A DNA stretch of 64,000 nt, from positions 150,292,656-150,356,655 of the forward strand of contig CM039182.1 of assembly GCA_008360975.2 (NCBI GenBank), in the 5' to 3' direction. A model generated the notes under the pieces. The model made no database searches. It saw only the letters and a program-made list of their open reading frames with translations, and was not told the origin of the DNA. Shown here in pieces: positions 1 through 13,000 of the stretch. The DNA is from Lichenostomus cassidix (taxonomy: Eukaryota > Chordata > Aves > Passeriformes > Meliphagidae). The position numbers were made by a program, and so were the translations under genes. Position 1 is the first letter of the stretch; each line of letters begins with the position of its first letter.

Positions 1-110
1 CCCTCCGCCTCCCCGGCCACGCCTCGTTTCGTTTCCCCGCTCGGGAGAACCGGGGCCGGGAAAGGGGCAGTAGGAGGAAAGTGTCGGCATGGCAGCGGTT
101 GACCAAGGGG
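1..110. promoter_or_regulatory. CpG-rich edge, possible promoter island
   Basis: The first 60 bases hold about nine CpG dinucleotides and are strongly GC-rich, unlike the rest of the window, where CpG is scarce. This could be the margin of a CpG-island promoter of a gene lying to the left. No exon can be assigned. Confidence 0.3.
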
Positions 111-239
111 GAACAGAGCCAGCTCTCCCCTAGCCGTGCCCCAAAAGGCTTTTTCCAGCCCCCTTTCGAGTCCTCTCTGTTTTTCTACAGGAGTAGGGGG
201 GCAGCCTGTATGCCGAATCCCACTCATCCGAGTGCAATT

Positions 240-285
240 CTTCCAACTCAGTTTATTCTGTGATTCCGTGATTCTGTGACTCCCT
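240..285 (+). mobile_element. CR1 3' tail remnant
   Basis: TTCCAACTCAG followed by ATTCTGTG-type octamers, the terminal repeat of avian CR1. Confidence 0.5.
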
Positions 286-1205
286 CTACCCACAGGACCT
301 GCTGATTTCCCGCCCCCCTCCCCTCCTCCGTGCATCTCCACTCGCAGATCCCCTGAGCGCACACACATCCTCCTCCACACACTCCCAACCACTCTGTAAA
401 CACACATTCCCTGTATCCAGGGCTCCCTGCATGGATCTCCCCCGCGAATACATAACCCATCCCTGCGTGCAACACCCCCTCTTCATGTCTGACCCCTCTG
501 CACACACAGCCCCCACTCAAGGTCCAAGCACATAAAGAACCAACTCCCCCATCTGTTTACCACAGTCTAAATTGGATTAGACATACAGGATTGGGAAGCT
601 TGAAGAGCCCAGCAGCTGGGGTGGCATGGGACAGCCTGGGCTGTTGGGCAGGATGAGTCTTCAGAGTGTAAATAAGTCCCCTGATGTCGGAGTGTCCCAA
701 ATTCAGTAGGTCCCATGGGAATAACTAAATCCTCTAGGAAAGGAGCTGCAGGAGGGGCAGTGGGGGAGGACTGTCAGGAAGGCCTGGGAATGGAGGAGAT
801 GGCTGGTGAGCCAGCAGGAAGCAAGCAGGCTTGACAAACTCCGTGCCACAGATGGGTTTAATTCTGCAGAGTCAGCATTTCTTGGCAAATGCATCTGTCA
901 GAAGAAATTCCGGCTCCTGTCTGGTTGGAGGCATTCAGAGCACTCAGCTTGGGAAGGAAACCCATGCCTGCAAACCCCTGCTTCCCTTTTCTTTCCTGTG
1001 GCTCAGTTTGATTTGTCACTGCCAGGTATTCTAGCAGGAACTGACTTCCAAGCAGTTTCTGTGGTCTCATGCTTTCCACTGCAACAGGCTGCTGGGGCTG
1101 TTTCATGCTCTGGCTGACAAACCAAACGCTAAAAAAAAAGGGAAGTTTCAGCTTTGCGGTAACTTGAGAAGATGTAATTCAGACACATTTACAAAACCCC
1201 TGTCT

Positions 1206-1450
1206 CATACAGACCGAGGAAGTAGATTTTGGTTGGATATTGGGCAGAAAGTCTTCCCTGTGAGGGTGAGGAGGCCCTAGCTCAGGTTTCCCAGAAAGCT
1301 GTGGCTTCCCCATCCCTGGAAGTGTCCAAGGCCAGGTTGGATGGGGCTTGGAGCAACCTGGGATAGCAGAAGGTGTCCCTGCCCATGGCACAGAGGTGGA
1401 ATTGGATGATCTTTAAGGTCTTTTCCAGCCCAAACCTGGGATTTGATACA
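1206..1450 (+). mobile_element. CR1 LINE 3' fragment
   Basis: Matches the CR1 3' region: the 'GGATATTGGG..GAAAGTCTTCCCTGTGAGGGTG' part, then 'CATCCCTGGAAGTGTCCAAGGCCAGGTTGGATGGGGCTTGGAGCAACCTGGGATAG' broken into its usual blocks, ending in the GATCTTTAAGGTCTTTTCC block. Confidence 0.9.
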
Positions 1451-1757
1451 CCCCCCTCATCCCCAGGAGAAATGCACAAGGATCTACAGCTTCCTGGTTT
1501 TCTCCCACACATAAATTTAACATTATCAGCCCCATTTTTTCCTGGAGAGGGCTTGTCTGCTGATAAGAAGGAAGAGAGAGGACCTCAGAGTCGCAGAGGT
1601 CACAACCCATCACGGGATCTGGAGTCACCCGATGGGACTGGAATGGCTGGGAGGGAGCAGCACTAATTACAGGATGCTGCAAAAGGAAGAGGTGACCAGA
1701 GCCACCAGGAACCAGTTTGCTCTGGTGGAAGTTGCACCAGATACGGAAGGAAGACCA

Positions 1758-1825
1758 TTTTTAGGGCTTGCTTGGACTCAGTGATCCTTTTGGGTCCCTT
1801 CCACCTCTGGATATTTTATATTTTA
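1758..1825 (+). mobile_element. CR1 3' end, decayed
   Basis: Contains TTGGACTCAGTGATCC then GGGTCCCTTCCACCTC, a diverged form of the CR1 terminal block. Confidence 0.55.
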
Positions 1826-3799
1826 CAGTCTAAGTTCCAAGGAATTGTGTGGGGCTGACTATAGATCTCAACACAGCAACTCTGCTGGCAGAGATTTCTG
1901 CTCTAGGCCAACCCACAAAACACTGCCCTGAACGCTCCAGCCTCTTCCTGCAAGTTTGGAGATCACTGGAGGACTTTATGGAGCCATTGGCCTCATGTTG
2001 GGAGTGCAAGGCCAAAAAAAATGTTTCTTCACAAAAAGAAGGGTGAAGTAAGAGGCAGAAGGGGTAGACTCCACCAGGAATGTGGCCTGGGCTGGGGAAA
2101 GGTGGAGACAGCTGCAAAAACACGCTCAGGGGTAAAGGAGATAAGGAATTGGCAGGACCAGAGGGCAAACTGGTGCTAGGGTAAATATTTTGTGGTTGTG
2201 GCATGCTGGGGAGGAATGGGTACATTAAAATTTAAAATCAGGAAATGATGAGTATGACAAGTTCTTTCATGGGTCAGGGCAGCAGAGATGGTGCCTAGAA
2301 GTTAAATCTAGACTAACTAAGCCTGCAAGGCTTTGGTTTTTAAACAGGCACTTGAAGAGTTCAAGCTTGAAATTCAGGCTCAGTAAAAGCTTGCTCAGTT
2401 TCTGTGAGGCTGGGTGGGACACAGAGAGGTTCCTTCCCCACCATGCTTCTGTGTTAGGGTTTGTGTGAGACTTCCTGGGCCTGGCTGTGCACGTGAGGCA
2501 CCTCAACCCCAGAGGAATTTGCAAATGAGACGTTCCCCATGTTAGTGGAGCAGAACTGCTCAAACCGCTTTGCTCTGATGTCACAGGAAGGGGACAAAGT
2601 CCTTTTTTTTCCCAGTAATTGCATCGTCCTCTGGAGCTGGGAATTGTTCAGATTTTTTCCAGAGAACGTTGGAACTCCTCTGTGGGAGATTCCTGTCCCA
2701 GCTGGCAAGACCATGTCGTGGTCAAACGTGGAGAATCAGTTTGGCAGAGGACTGGGAAGACATGAAAGAGCCAAACCCCAGGATTTCCATCCTTCCTGCT
2801 TCCTCTCATCCCAAAAATTCTCTTTGTCCAGAGAAATTTGCTGCAATATAATCATGGCATGAAGGTCCTCCCTGCCCCAGGTGCTGATACAGCTTCCAAA
2901 CCTTCATGGAATGCTGGAGCTGGGATGCACCACCCCTGGAATTCCTGCTCACTCCATCCTGAGAGAGGGCTGGCTTCACATTCCACCCTGGATGTTCCTC
3001 CTCCTGAAGTCCCTTCTGCTTGCTCTGGATCAGAGTTGCCCAGAAGACCTTCAGGATCATATTTGGATCATCCAGGGAAGCTCCAGACATAGATTTTCCA
3101 TGGACAAACCAAGCTGCAGGTTATTCTTTGCTCTGGTGCCAAACAGGTCAGTCCTTCACCACCTCTGCTGCATCCTGTGGAGAAACACCTGGGATCACTC
3201 TCAGGCAGCTGCTGATTCCTGAAAATTCCTGAAAAAAATGTGCCCAACCAGATGCATCTTTGGGCCACTCCATTTATTATATTTTTTACAGATAGATAAA
3301 GGAATAAAACCCTCATCTGCCCCCTCCAGCCACAACCTGCAGTCAGGATCTGCCTGTCAGATTGATGAACTTTCACTCCTGGCTCACATCCACATTTCCT
3401 TTTCCTTTCTCTCCCCGAGCCTAGGGTGAAAGTGGTTTGCTGCCTGGTGCTGCTCAGCCAGTGCTGGAATTCTCACACTTCCTCCTTCCAAACGGCATGA
3501 CTCACCCTCAGCCTGTGCTCGTTTTAGGCTTTTTGCAGGAAAACAACTGCGATGCTTCAAGAAGAGCTCGTTACTCAAGGAAAAACCTTAATTGCCCTGA
3601 GCAGTCTCACCAGGCTCTCCTCAGACTGTGCCCATGGCTCACTTTAAGCTCAAGCCTAATCTTTTTGGGGCTTTTAGGTGTCCCTAACTCCAGCCATGTC
3701 CTGGATGGACCTTGGCCATGTGCTGTGCTTTGTCACCATCTCTGTTTTCAGGCCTCAGGTTGTCACCTCTAGGGTTGGAATTGCTGATCCTTCTTGTCC

Positions 3800-3915
3800 C
3801 TTCTGTGAAAAACGAGGTCCACTCTCCTGTGAGAATTAAAAAGTTTTAATAAAAGACAATAGGGGACAGATAAAAGCAAAAGGTCAGGGCTGGGTGCTTT
3901 GGCATTCAACCAAAA
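3800..3915. mobile_element. Fragment of an endogenous retroviral repeat
   Basis: About 96 bp (3808-3903) match 59746-59841 at roughly 85-90% by eye, sharing blocks such as CCACTCTCCTGT, GGGGACAGATAAAAGC and GCTGGGTGCTTTGGCA. At 59.7 kb the same block adjoins LTR-like sequence. Orientation and exact ends are not certain. Confidence 0.5.
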
Positions 3916-4344
3916 AACACCTGGTATGGACAGAGACACCCTTTGCATACCCTTCAACTTAAAGCACATTCATAAACAATTATTCCAACTCTTCTCCAAA
4001 TCAGTTTGCATGTTCTGGGAACTGATCTGCCTCCTGGGAGCATGCACAGTCCTCTTTAATCGATTCTGTTATCACTCCCAAATTGTGGTTTCTGCAGAGG
4101 ACAGGTGCTGATAGTTGGGGTGTCAGAGGCAGGGTTTGTTCGTGGGATGTTATCCAGTTCAAGCAGGCAGTTCAGGCATTCTAACAAAACTGTAACAGCT
4201 ATTTCACTGCTCCCTCTGAGCTCAGCTGGCACCAGAAAGAAAGACATTAGTGATCATTGCGCAGCAATGCTGCCTTTGTAAGAAAAGAATTAAAATCATA
4301 CACGTAATATTTGCGAAAAGCCAACATTATGATTTGTATTTATC

Positions 4345-4385
4345 ACACTTCCAACTCAGGATATTCCATGATTCTCTTCTCCAAC
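4345..4385 (+). mobile_element. CR1 3' tail remnant
   Basis: CTTCCAACTCAGGATATTCC followed by ATGATTCT, the end of a CR1 copy. Nothing 5' of it is recognisable. Confidence 0.45.
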
Positions 4386-5779
4386 GCTGATCCTTGGCTA
4401 TGTAGTGTGGATTCCTGTCTCCAGGTCTAATTCAATCTCCTGGGTGAACTCTGGATTTGTTTTGTATTTTTTTTTTCCCAGTCTTGGCCTCTTTTGTGCC
4501 ATCAGAGGTTCTGGACCACCTGCAAAGATTCCTGTGCCCTGAGGCATCTCCTGTCGTGAAACAAAAGGCTCATCTCCGGGTTTTTTGGGGGGAAGAAAGA
4601 GGCTTTTCAGTCCTTTCCCTATTCCTTCCACCAGAAAATGCATCCCTGTACAAAAAAAGAATTCACCAGGCTCCAGGGAGGTGCCACAAAATGTGCTGAA
4701 GCTGTAGGCAAGGCGCTGGGCTTGTGGGGATTTATAGTGGAAACGTTAAATTGCTGTAAAAAATGTAGGAATGGGAATGTTCCAGGGTGTGGAAGAACCG
4801 AGAGGAAACAGCCGAGCAAGGGTTAAAAGGAAAGGCATTCGTTGATTGCCGTGGAGCACCGTGCCTGTCTTCATTCAAAAGCAAAGAACAAACTGACCTT
4901 GGATAAAAAACTTCAGAGGACTAACAACAAGGGTGGGAGCCATAAAACACCCATATAAAGTAATCAGAAGGGCTGGAATACTCAGGAATTTCATCTGAAA
5001 GGGGGAAAAAGAGAAAGCGAGCTCAGACAGCATCCCATCTCTAAAAGCTGTAAAAAAAAACAAGTCAAAAATAAGGGGTTTTTGTGCTCTGCCTTTCACC
5101 TTTCACCTTCACCTTGTGCTCAACCTCAAAGGCACAGGAGAACCGTGGGGCTTTCATCTCTTGGCTGCTGGTGGCACTGAAGTGACACGGGCCAGGTGAT
5201 CAGGGCACACCTACACTGGTGCTTGTGACGCAATTTAAACCATAAGGAAGAGCGTGAAACTCAAAATCCACTCCCTCCAAGATTTTCGTATTACCAAATC
5301 GCTCTCCTGTCAGATCTCGCAGGGAGTTTCATTCCTCCGATTTCCTGTGGCTGCAGAGGGGAGTTTCTCATTCCCAGAGCGGGGTCTGCTCGTTATCTAA
5401 TTGCTGATTAACATCTCATTCTGGGTCCTGGAGCTGCAGGCAGGTCCCGGGTGAGCTGTTGGGAGCACTGGGCTCAGAGCCAGGAGCTGTTCCTGCCTCT
5501 CCTGGACCATGGAAAATTGTTCCCCTGGCAGCCCCAATGCTTTATGTGGAACTTAAGGACTTGCCTGAGTAAGGAATCAGCTGGAAAATGGGAAAACCTT
5601 CATTGCTGTGCAGAGCTCTCTCCATTCTCTGCCTCGGCACTGCTTTAATGTTGGCTGAAATCCTGGGAACCCTGGAGCTGAACAAACATCCCTTGGAGTG
5701 AAAATTCCCACGTGGAAGTTCTTTGCCCATCACCAGAAGAGCTTTGGGTCACTTCTGCTGTTTTATATTTCTCTCAGAG

Positions 5780-5880
5780 CAACCTGGTCTCCTGGAAGGT
5801 ATCTCTGCTCATGAGCAGAGTGGTTAGAACAAAATTTTTAGGTCTTTTCCAGCCCCAAACATTCCATGATTCTGTGATAA
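5780..5880 (+). mobile_element. CR1 LINE 3' fragment
   Basis: AGCAACCTGGTCTCCTGGAAGG then TTTTAGGTCTTTTCCAGCCC and CCATGATTCTGTGATAA, as in CR1 3' ends. Confidence 0.75.
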
Positions 5881-7039
5881 AGCAAAGCCAACCCTGAACA
5901 CCACAATTCTGCTCTGGTGAAGGGAACCAGCTCCTCGTGGGAATGACAGAAAGGTGACACAGAGAACCAGGAATGTCCAGGAATGAGTTCATTCTCCAGC
6001 CCCACAGGAGACACCAAGGAGATGCTGAGGCCAGAATTTTTCCGTACTTTGATGGATCCTGGTTACAGGGCTAAAGCTGCTGGTTCTGGAGGCACTTTTC
6101 CAGCTCCTCACCAGACTTTAGATGGCAGGAATCCCTTCTGATCCATCTAAAATCCCCTTTGCTGCTGTGTGAATCCTAACACGAAAAGTGGGAGGAACAG
6201 AACAAAGCAGCCTGAGCCTTCCATGCAGAGAATCTTGAAGGTTCTCATCCCATCACACACCAGTTTACACTTCCCAGTGCAACGTGTAAGATTTTTCCAT
6301 GGAGTGCAGAGTTCCAGCAAGGCTTTGTGTCACATTTTTCCCCCGAAATTCAACACGTGTTGAGCTCGTGATCCAGCACAACTTCTCTTCCTGCCAGATT
6401 GCTCCGAGGGAGATTCCCTCATCCCATATTTGTGCCACATTAACCGGAGAGCTTCGCGCTTGCCCTTCCTAAATTACACCCTCTTTTCTCAGCCTGCCAC
6501 TTAAATTTACTGCAATCGCCCAGAATTCTCCCTCTTGCAGCTTCTCTCAGTTTGTCACCCGTGAGCTCAGCGGATTTATTCCCCAATCCGTCATCCAAAC
6601 CAGCAATTAAAACTTTGCCGTCATCCCGGAGCCAAGAGGAGCCTTTTAAATGGATCATTCCAGCCTGACAGCAAACTGGTGGCTGTGATTTGCTCGTGAT
6701 TTCAGCCCGACTGGGTTTTCTTGGTTTTGCTCCTGAGCCCATCATGTGACACTGTGCCAAAAGCTTTATTTAAGGCTGAGCTGTGTGACAGGTACCACTT
6801 TACCCTCATGGATTTTGTTATCTTGTCACAGGTGGGGATAACACCCACCTGTCAGGAAATTCTTGCTGTTCATCCCCATCTCCTTGATAGCCATTTGTTT
6901 GAAGATCTATTTCAAAGCTTTTTTTTCCGAGTCTGGGTTGGTCTTTTTCCAGCTCTGTGTGTCCCCAGAGTGTCCCCTGTGTGCTTTATAATAATGGATT
7001 ATTTCCACATTTCTTCATGGAAAGGCTCTGGATGTGACA

Positions 7040-7135
7040 CTCAGTGCTCTGGGCTGGTGGCAAGGCAGGGATCAGTCACAGGTTGGACTCGATGATTTTG
7101 GAGGTCTTTTCCAACCTAAATTGAGTCTGTGATTT
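7040..7135 (+). mobile_element. CR1 LINE 3' end
   Basis: Has GGTTGGACTCGATGATTTTGG then AGGTCTTTTCCAACCTAAAT, the CR1 terminal block. Confidence 0.8.
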
Positions 7136-10043
7136 GTTGATATCCCAGATTTCCCTGCTGGGAAGGAGCATGAGAAACAGGCTGGGTTTGGAAGCTGTGA
7201 TGAATTTTTTTTTTCCCCAATTCCTTTGTGCCTGGACATCACTTTAGCTGACAACCCTCTCTGATTTGCATATTCATATTGAAAACACTAATTTTCTTCA
7301 CTTTTGATGTGTTAATTAGTTCATCTCATTAATAATCTGTGGCGGTAAAACGCGTCTCACTTCTGTGTTAGATGTGGTTGTGTCTCCACACCTGTTTTCC
7401 CTCTTACTCCACATGTGGAAGCACAAAATCATCTCCTGACTCTGCAAGCGCAGCTCAGAGTTCTTGTGAGGCTGGGAAACAAATCCTTCACTGACGTGGT
7501 GCCTCCGAAAATCACCTGGATTTCTTCTTCCAGACAGCTCAGCCTGGACCTCACACTGGAAAAGGGCAGTGGGAGTGATAAATCCGTGGGGGAAAAGGAG
7601 ATTTGGCTGTCTGGGGCTAAAGTTGAGCCACAGGAGCCTCAATCTTCTACCTCCAGCCCAAGGAAAGGAGCTGCCAGTGTGGAAGAGGAGCTGTGACCTC
7701 CCAATCAGCCCAAAAATCATTCCTCACCTCCAACCAAGGACGGTTTTAAAGTGTACTTTTTCCTTCTTCATTTGAAAGAGTTCCAGAGATTTTCCAGCCG
7801 GAGGATCTGACAAAGTCCATTTGGAAATCCCCATATTTGCTTTTCCAAGACCTTCAGCTCTCACCACTGGGAGCTTTCAGTCCAGGAACCAGGTGGGTGA
7901 ACAAGACAACCAATAAATCCTGTTAAATGCAGTCCCTTCACCTCCAGGATAATTCAGGCACATTCAGGTGCTTTGGCATCCAGAAATTTTAGGAAAAGGA
8001 AGGGTTTCTCCTAAATTTGTAGACAATTCTAGGAAACCCCTCAGTGGTTTGATCTTCTGGCAGCACTAAACCTGCTGTGGTGAAGAGGGAGGGAATCAGG
8101 GTCTGCAAAAGACCTGGAAGAGGTTTGTTCTCCCTCCTTAACTCTGCCCATCCTGGTTCCTCACACCCTCCACTCTTTGCTTCCCCTCCAGATGGTCTCC
8201 CCCACCAAGTTTTTGCTTTCTCATGTCCAGCGAAACCGGTTGAGATATAAATTGCTCCTTCTACTTCCTCTTTCTCGTGCCAACATGACAGGTGGTAAAA
8301 CAGTAACGGCTTTAGCCTAGAGCCCAACTTTCCTGGAGTTTTTTGAAAGTACCTGAGGTGCTGGAGGGAAAAAACTGTGCAGGATATCCATGGAGTACTT
8401 GCTCATGGAATTGGGATGCAGCACAGCCAGCACAGCCCTACCAGTGCCTGCCCTGAGCAGCTGGACATCTCTTCCTTCTTTTGGGTTTGAAAACTCTTGT
8501 TCTTCCCCTTCTCCATCTTAATTTTCCTTCCCTTTTGAGGTTGGCTGTGGTGAGAGAAAATCAACGGCAGGTTCTGCTGTTAATTTGGTCTTTTGGCAGA
8601 TGTCATCTCCAGGCACAGCTCACCAGGTCTGCTCAGTGGGGTGTCAGTGTCCTCTTGTCCCTGCCCACCACCGTGGTGTCACCTCCTTCTTTTCCTTCAT
8701 TTCCCCTCCATGCATTAAACAAAATATTTAAAACCAGTCACCGGATCCAGAGCTCACAGCACAAAACGTGAAGTTGGTGTGGAATCTTTCATCCTCATGG
8801 AAAACCAGTGGCTCTGAAATCCAGGCACTGCGAAATTCCTCAAAAATCCACATCCTTCCCCACGTGTGACCAAAACCCAGCGGAGTTCCAGGGCAGTGCT
8901 TCAGAAAAAGCAAAGATCTCATTTAACCATCAAGCACAACACAAAGAAACCAACAACACCCTTCAATTGTTTGGACCAGCTCTGGTTTCTCCCAGGACAC
9001 AGCTGAGCTAGGGACGCTGCCAGCTTTTCCTTTTCTCTTTTTCTGCGTGTGTTTTCCAGGAAAGGGAGCTCGCAGCTTGTGACCCAAGCTCTGGGCTGTT
9101 TGTGTGAATCCCTGGCTGGCTGCCCTTCTTCTCCTCTGTGACAGCCCCAGCCCTCCCTACAGAGCTTTTCTGTCTCCCCTCAGCTGCAGCTCCCGCGGGG
9201 AGAGGAGGGAGCAGAGAGCTTGGAGGGCAAAACCAAACAAAGCTCAACACAATCGCTGGTCTCCCTGCCAGGAACGTGGGGCTGCAGAAAGCCTCTCACA
9301 GTCTCGGACTGACAGGCGTTGGCAACAGCTGTGAGGTTGGTTTGGCCCTGGAGAAAAAAAGAGGGGAATATAGATATTGGGATGCCTTTTCCAGCTGGAT
9401 GAGGTCCATGAGGAGGCAGTGTGAGGGCAACTCCCAGCTCAGTGTGCTGCAACCATTCTTTCCCTTCTCCTTCCCACTGCCTTTCCTCCCTCAGCCCCGT
9501 TTTTCCCTCTCTGCCTCTCCCCCTTTTCTCTTTTCTCTCATTTCAAAATGTGAACCAAGAGAGCAAAAAGCATCAGGAACAAGAAATTGCTGCCCACTGG
9601 AGGCTGGAGAAATGTCCAGAGCACTGCCCGAAATCAGCTTTCCCTTCACTTGCTTGCTCATAAACAGATGTTTGAAACCAAACTCGCTGTGGACAAAAGC
9701 ATTGGTCACCCCGCTGTGCTGACACAGCTGTGGAGCATTTCCCTGTGTTTCAGGCAGGGTGGGATGTTTTTCTTCACAGAGCTTTGAAAGGAAGAGACAA
9801 AACTATGCCCTCAAGGATCTCCTCGGAGCAATAATGATTTGAAGCCTGAACATGTCCGAAAAGCCATTTTTTATGTGTTTTCTTAGGTGAGTTGGATGTC
9901 TGGGGACGCTTTGGATTCAAGCAGGCTCAGGAAATCAATGGGAGTTCAGCACCTGACTTATCCAGGCTCTCTCAAAAATCCCAGGGGAAGCTCAACCACA
10001 ACACATGAATGTTTGAGAGCAGAAATTATCCCAGAACAACACT

Positions 10044-10049
10044 TTTATT
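10044..10049 (-). terminator. Poly(A) signal of LY6-A
   Basis: AATAAA on the minus strand begins 32 nt past the stop codon, implying a very short 3' UTR. No other AATAAA was noticed nearby downstream. Confidence 0.65.
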
Positions 10050-10080
10050 TCAGCCTTCGTGGGGAGCTTTTCCAAACCCA

Positions 10081-13000
10081 TCACAATCCGTAGGCAAAGA
10101 TGTAAGTGACGCTGGCCAGGACTCCCAGGGACATCACTCCGTGGCTGCTTTGCCTGCTGCTGACTCCATTCACATTGCACAAGGGTTTCTCACAGCAGGA
10201 GACATTCTGGGAGCTTTGGGTTTGTTGCTGATCTGTAGCTGGACATGTTGGAGAACACATCTTGGAGATGACGTATTTAGGCTTGTTGGGCTCTAGTGCA
10301 GAAGAGAAGCAGGGAGAAAAAAGAGAAAAAGGAGGATGAAAAAGCATTGTTTAAATGTTTTTGCAGCTAAATCTGTTTTGGTGAGTAAAGAACGGCCAGG
10401 CATTAATCCTCATGGAAAATTTCATGGAGTTAATCATGGAACCATGGAATGGTTTGGGTTGGAAGGGTCCTTAAAGATCATCCACGGGCAAGGACACCTC
10501 CCACCAGACCAGGTTGCTCCAAACCCCATCCAAACCAGCCTTGGGCACTTCCAGGGATGGGGAATCCACAGTGTCACAGAATCCTAGAACTGCTAAGGTT
10601 GGGAAAGGCCTTGAAGATCACCAAGTCCAACCATGACTTCACTGAGCTCCATGTTTTGTCCATCCTGAAGTGGAATTAGCCCCTGTGGGTGGCTTTCAGG
10701 TCCAGCTGCCTGAAGTGATGCTCAGGCAGGGTCATTCCTGCCAGGATGGTTTTTCCTACCACATAAATCCAGGGAAAATGTTCTGAATGTTTTGGATAAA
10801 AGCTCATGGAGGTCTTTGAGGAGCCCCCAGGACAGACCTGAAAGAGTCAGGAGTCAGCCATGGTGCAGTTTGGCCAAAACACTTCTCAGAACAACTCTGG
10901 GAGTGGAACATCCACAGCACCAGGTTTGAATCCACTCCCTGATGCTTCTCCAAGCATCCTCAGCATGTTCTGAATTCCCAGCAGGAATACTGAGTGTTTC
11001 TGGACACTGCAGGAGTGAGCTACAAGGTCAACATCTCCTAAAAGTTGGTGATCAAGGCCTGTTGTTCCCATCCTGGGATGAAATCCCATTCCTGGGGCTG
11101 CTCTCCCACAAAGCAAACAAGGTGCTGTTCCCAAACCTACTTGTCCCCACGTCCTTCCTGATGGTCACACAGTGTTTGTCCTCCTCGTCACACATGGAAA
11201 TGGTCAAACAGTCCTTGTTGGACTCCTGTTCTTGGCAGGTGTAGCACATGAATGGATAAACTAGGGGGGAAAAAAAAAATTGGAAAAAGCACATTATATG
11301 GTTTAAAAACCACAAAAGCTCCGGCGCAGAGATCTCTATTTCCTTCTTTACAGCCTGAGGAATGTTTGTGTGGGAATGACCAGTGACTGACTTTATCCCC
11401 TGACCCGTGGCAGCTGTGCTAAATCCCTCTCTGCCTCCTCTGGCTCAGGCTGCGAAGTGTTATTGATCTGTTTGCAATCCCTGGGAGCAGGAGATGTGAG
11501 TGGAATTCAAGGATTTGGGGGCTTTTATGATGGAGATTATTGCTGAGCCGTAGCGGCTCAGTGCTGAGGGCTCAGCCACGGGAATTGCCAATTACTGCTC
11601 AGGGTTTCTCCTGGGCAGGGCTTGGCAGGGAGAATTTAAAGATGCCTGGAGCAGTTTTGAGGAGGTGGACAGTGCCCAGTGTCCTACTTCTCCTTCATCT
11701 GGCTCAGAGTCTGCTGTCACATCTCCTTTTTTGTGCTTGAGCGTCACTGAACTGGGCTAACCTCAGTTCTGGGAAGGCTGGTGAGAGCACTCAGATGCTC
11801 TGTCAGACTCCTGCTTTTAGCAGAATATAAGGAATTAATGGAAAATCTTAACCCAAAGCCTGGTTCAAGTGCTAAATGCAGATTTGGTGAGATAATTTCT
11901 ACATCTGCAACAGAGACAGGAAATTTATGCAGTAGTGAGTTTTCTTGCCTGCCCAAAATATCATTTCCTGCCTTCAAAACCAGAATGTGGTAGGACAGAC
12001 CTCTAGAAACTAGTTTAAAAGAAAGGAAGAAGAGCAAAAACAGAGTCTGGGTGGTAAAACACACCCAAATGTGTGAAGAGCACTCCTCAGCTGGGCAGAT
12101 TGAAAGGTTTTGTGGTGGTGGTTGAGTTCTGAGCTCGTGAAATCGCCCAGAGCAGAGCGTGGGGGTTTTGTGATGAGTTCCTTTAAAAACACAGCTGATT
12201 TTTGAAAGGAAAAACAAGCCCAAATGCTGGATGAGTCCCTGCTAAGTCTGGGGACAGTCTGTCACTTTGGAAAGGGCAAAAGCAGCTAGAGGACAGCTCC
12301 CTGTGAGTTGTCCCAGCTTTGCCCGATAAGAAGTTGGCAGTGAGAAAGTGGAAGGACGACGGAGGTCACACCGTGAGGTGAGAAGTTTCTGATAGAAGGG
12401 AAGGAAAAGGTCATCAGCTGCTGATCCTGTGCAGCTTTTTTGCTTTGTTCACCTCTGAAAGAAGTTGAATTTTCTCGTGCAGAGTAGAGGAGATTCAAGG
12501 AGGTTTTAAGGAATTTGTTTTTTGGCACAACTTTGAATGATGTTGTTCACATGCAAGCCCAGGAGACATGAGCTGGTGAAAATTCCAGGGGATGGGTGCA
12601 AAGCCAGGCATAAAAAGACCCTCAGAGGGTAATTCCCAAGGATTATTGGTCAAACCAACTGGAGCAATGGAAGAAGTTTTTCCCTGTGAGGGTGGGGAAG
12701 CCCTGGAATGGAATTCCCAGGGAAGCTGTGGCTACTCCATCCTTACAAGTGCCCAAAATCATGTTGGACAGGGCTTGGAGCAGCCTGGGATAGTGAAAAG
12801 TGTCTCTGCCCATGGCAAGGGGTTGGAATGAGATGATCTTTAAGATCCTTTCCAAACCATTCCATGATTCTGTAAATTTTAGTGATTTTGACAGATGAAT
12901 GCAATAAAAGAGTAAAAAAACCAAAGTGGATGCAATTAAATAGAAATAAAAGACATTTAGCTAAAACTTGGACACTTAAATGTAGGGTGACAAACAGGTT

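Noticed and set aside
26..38. GGAAACGAAAC on the minus strand as an interferon-response element
   Set aside because: The two GAAA cores are one base apart instead of two, so it does not fit the standard element.
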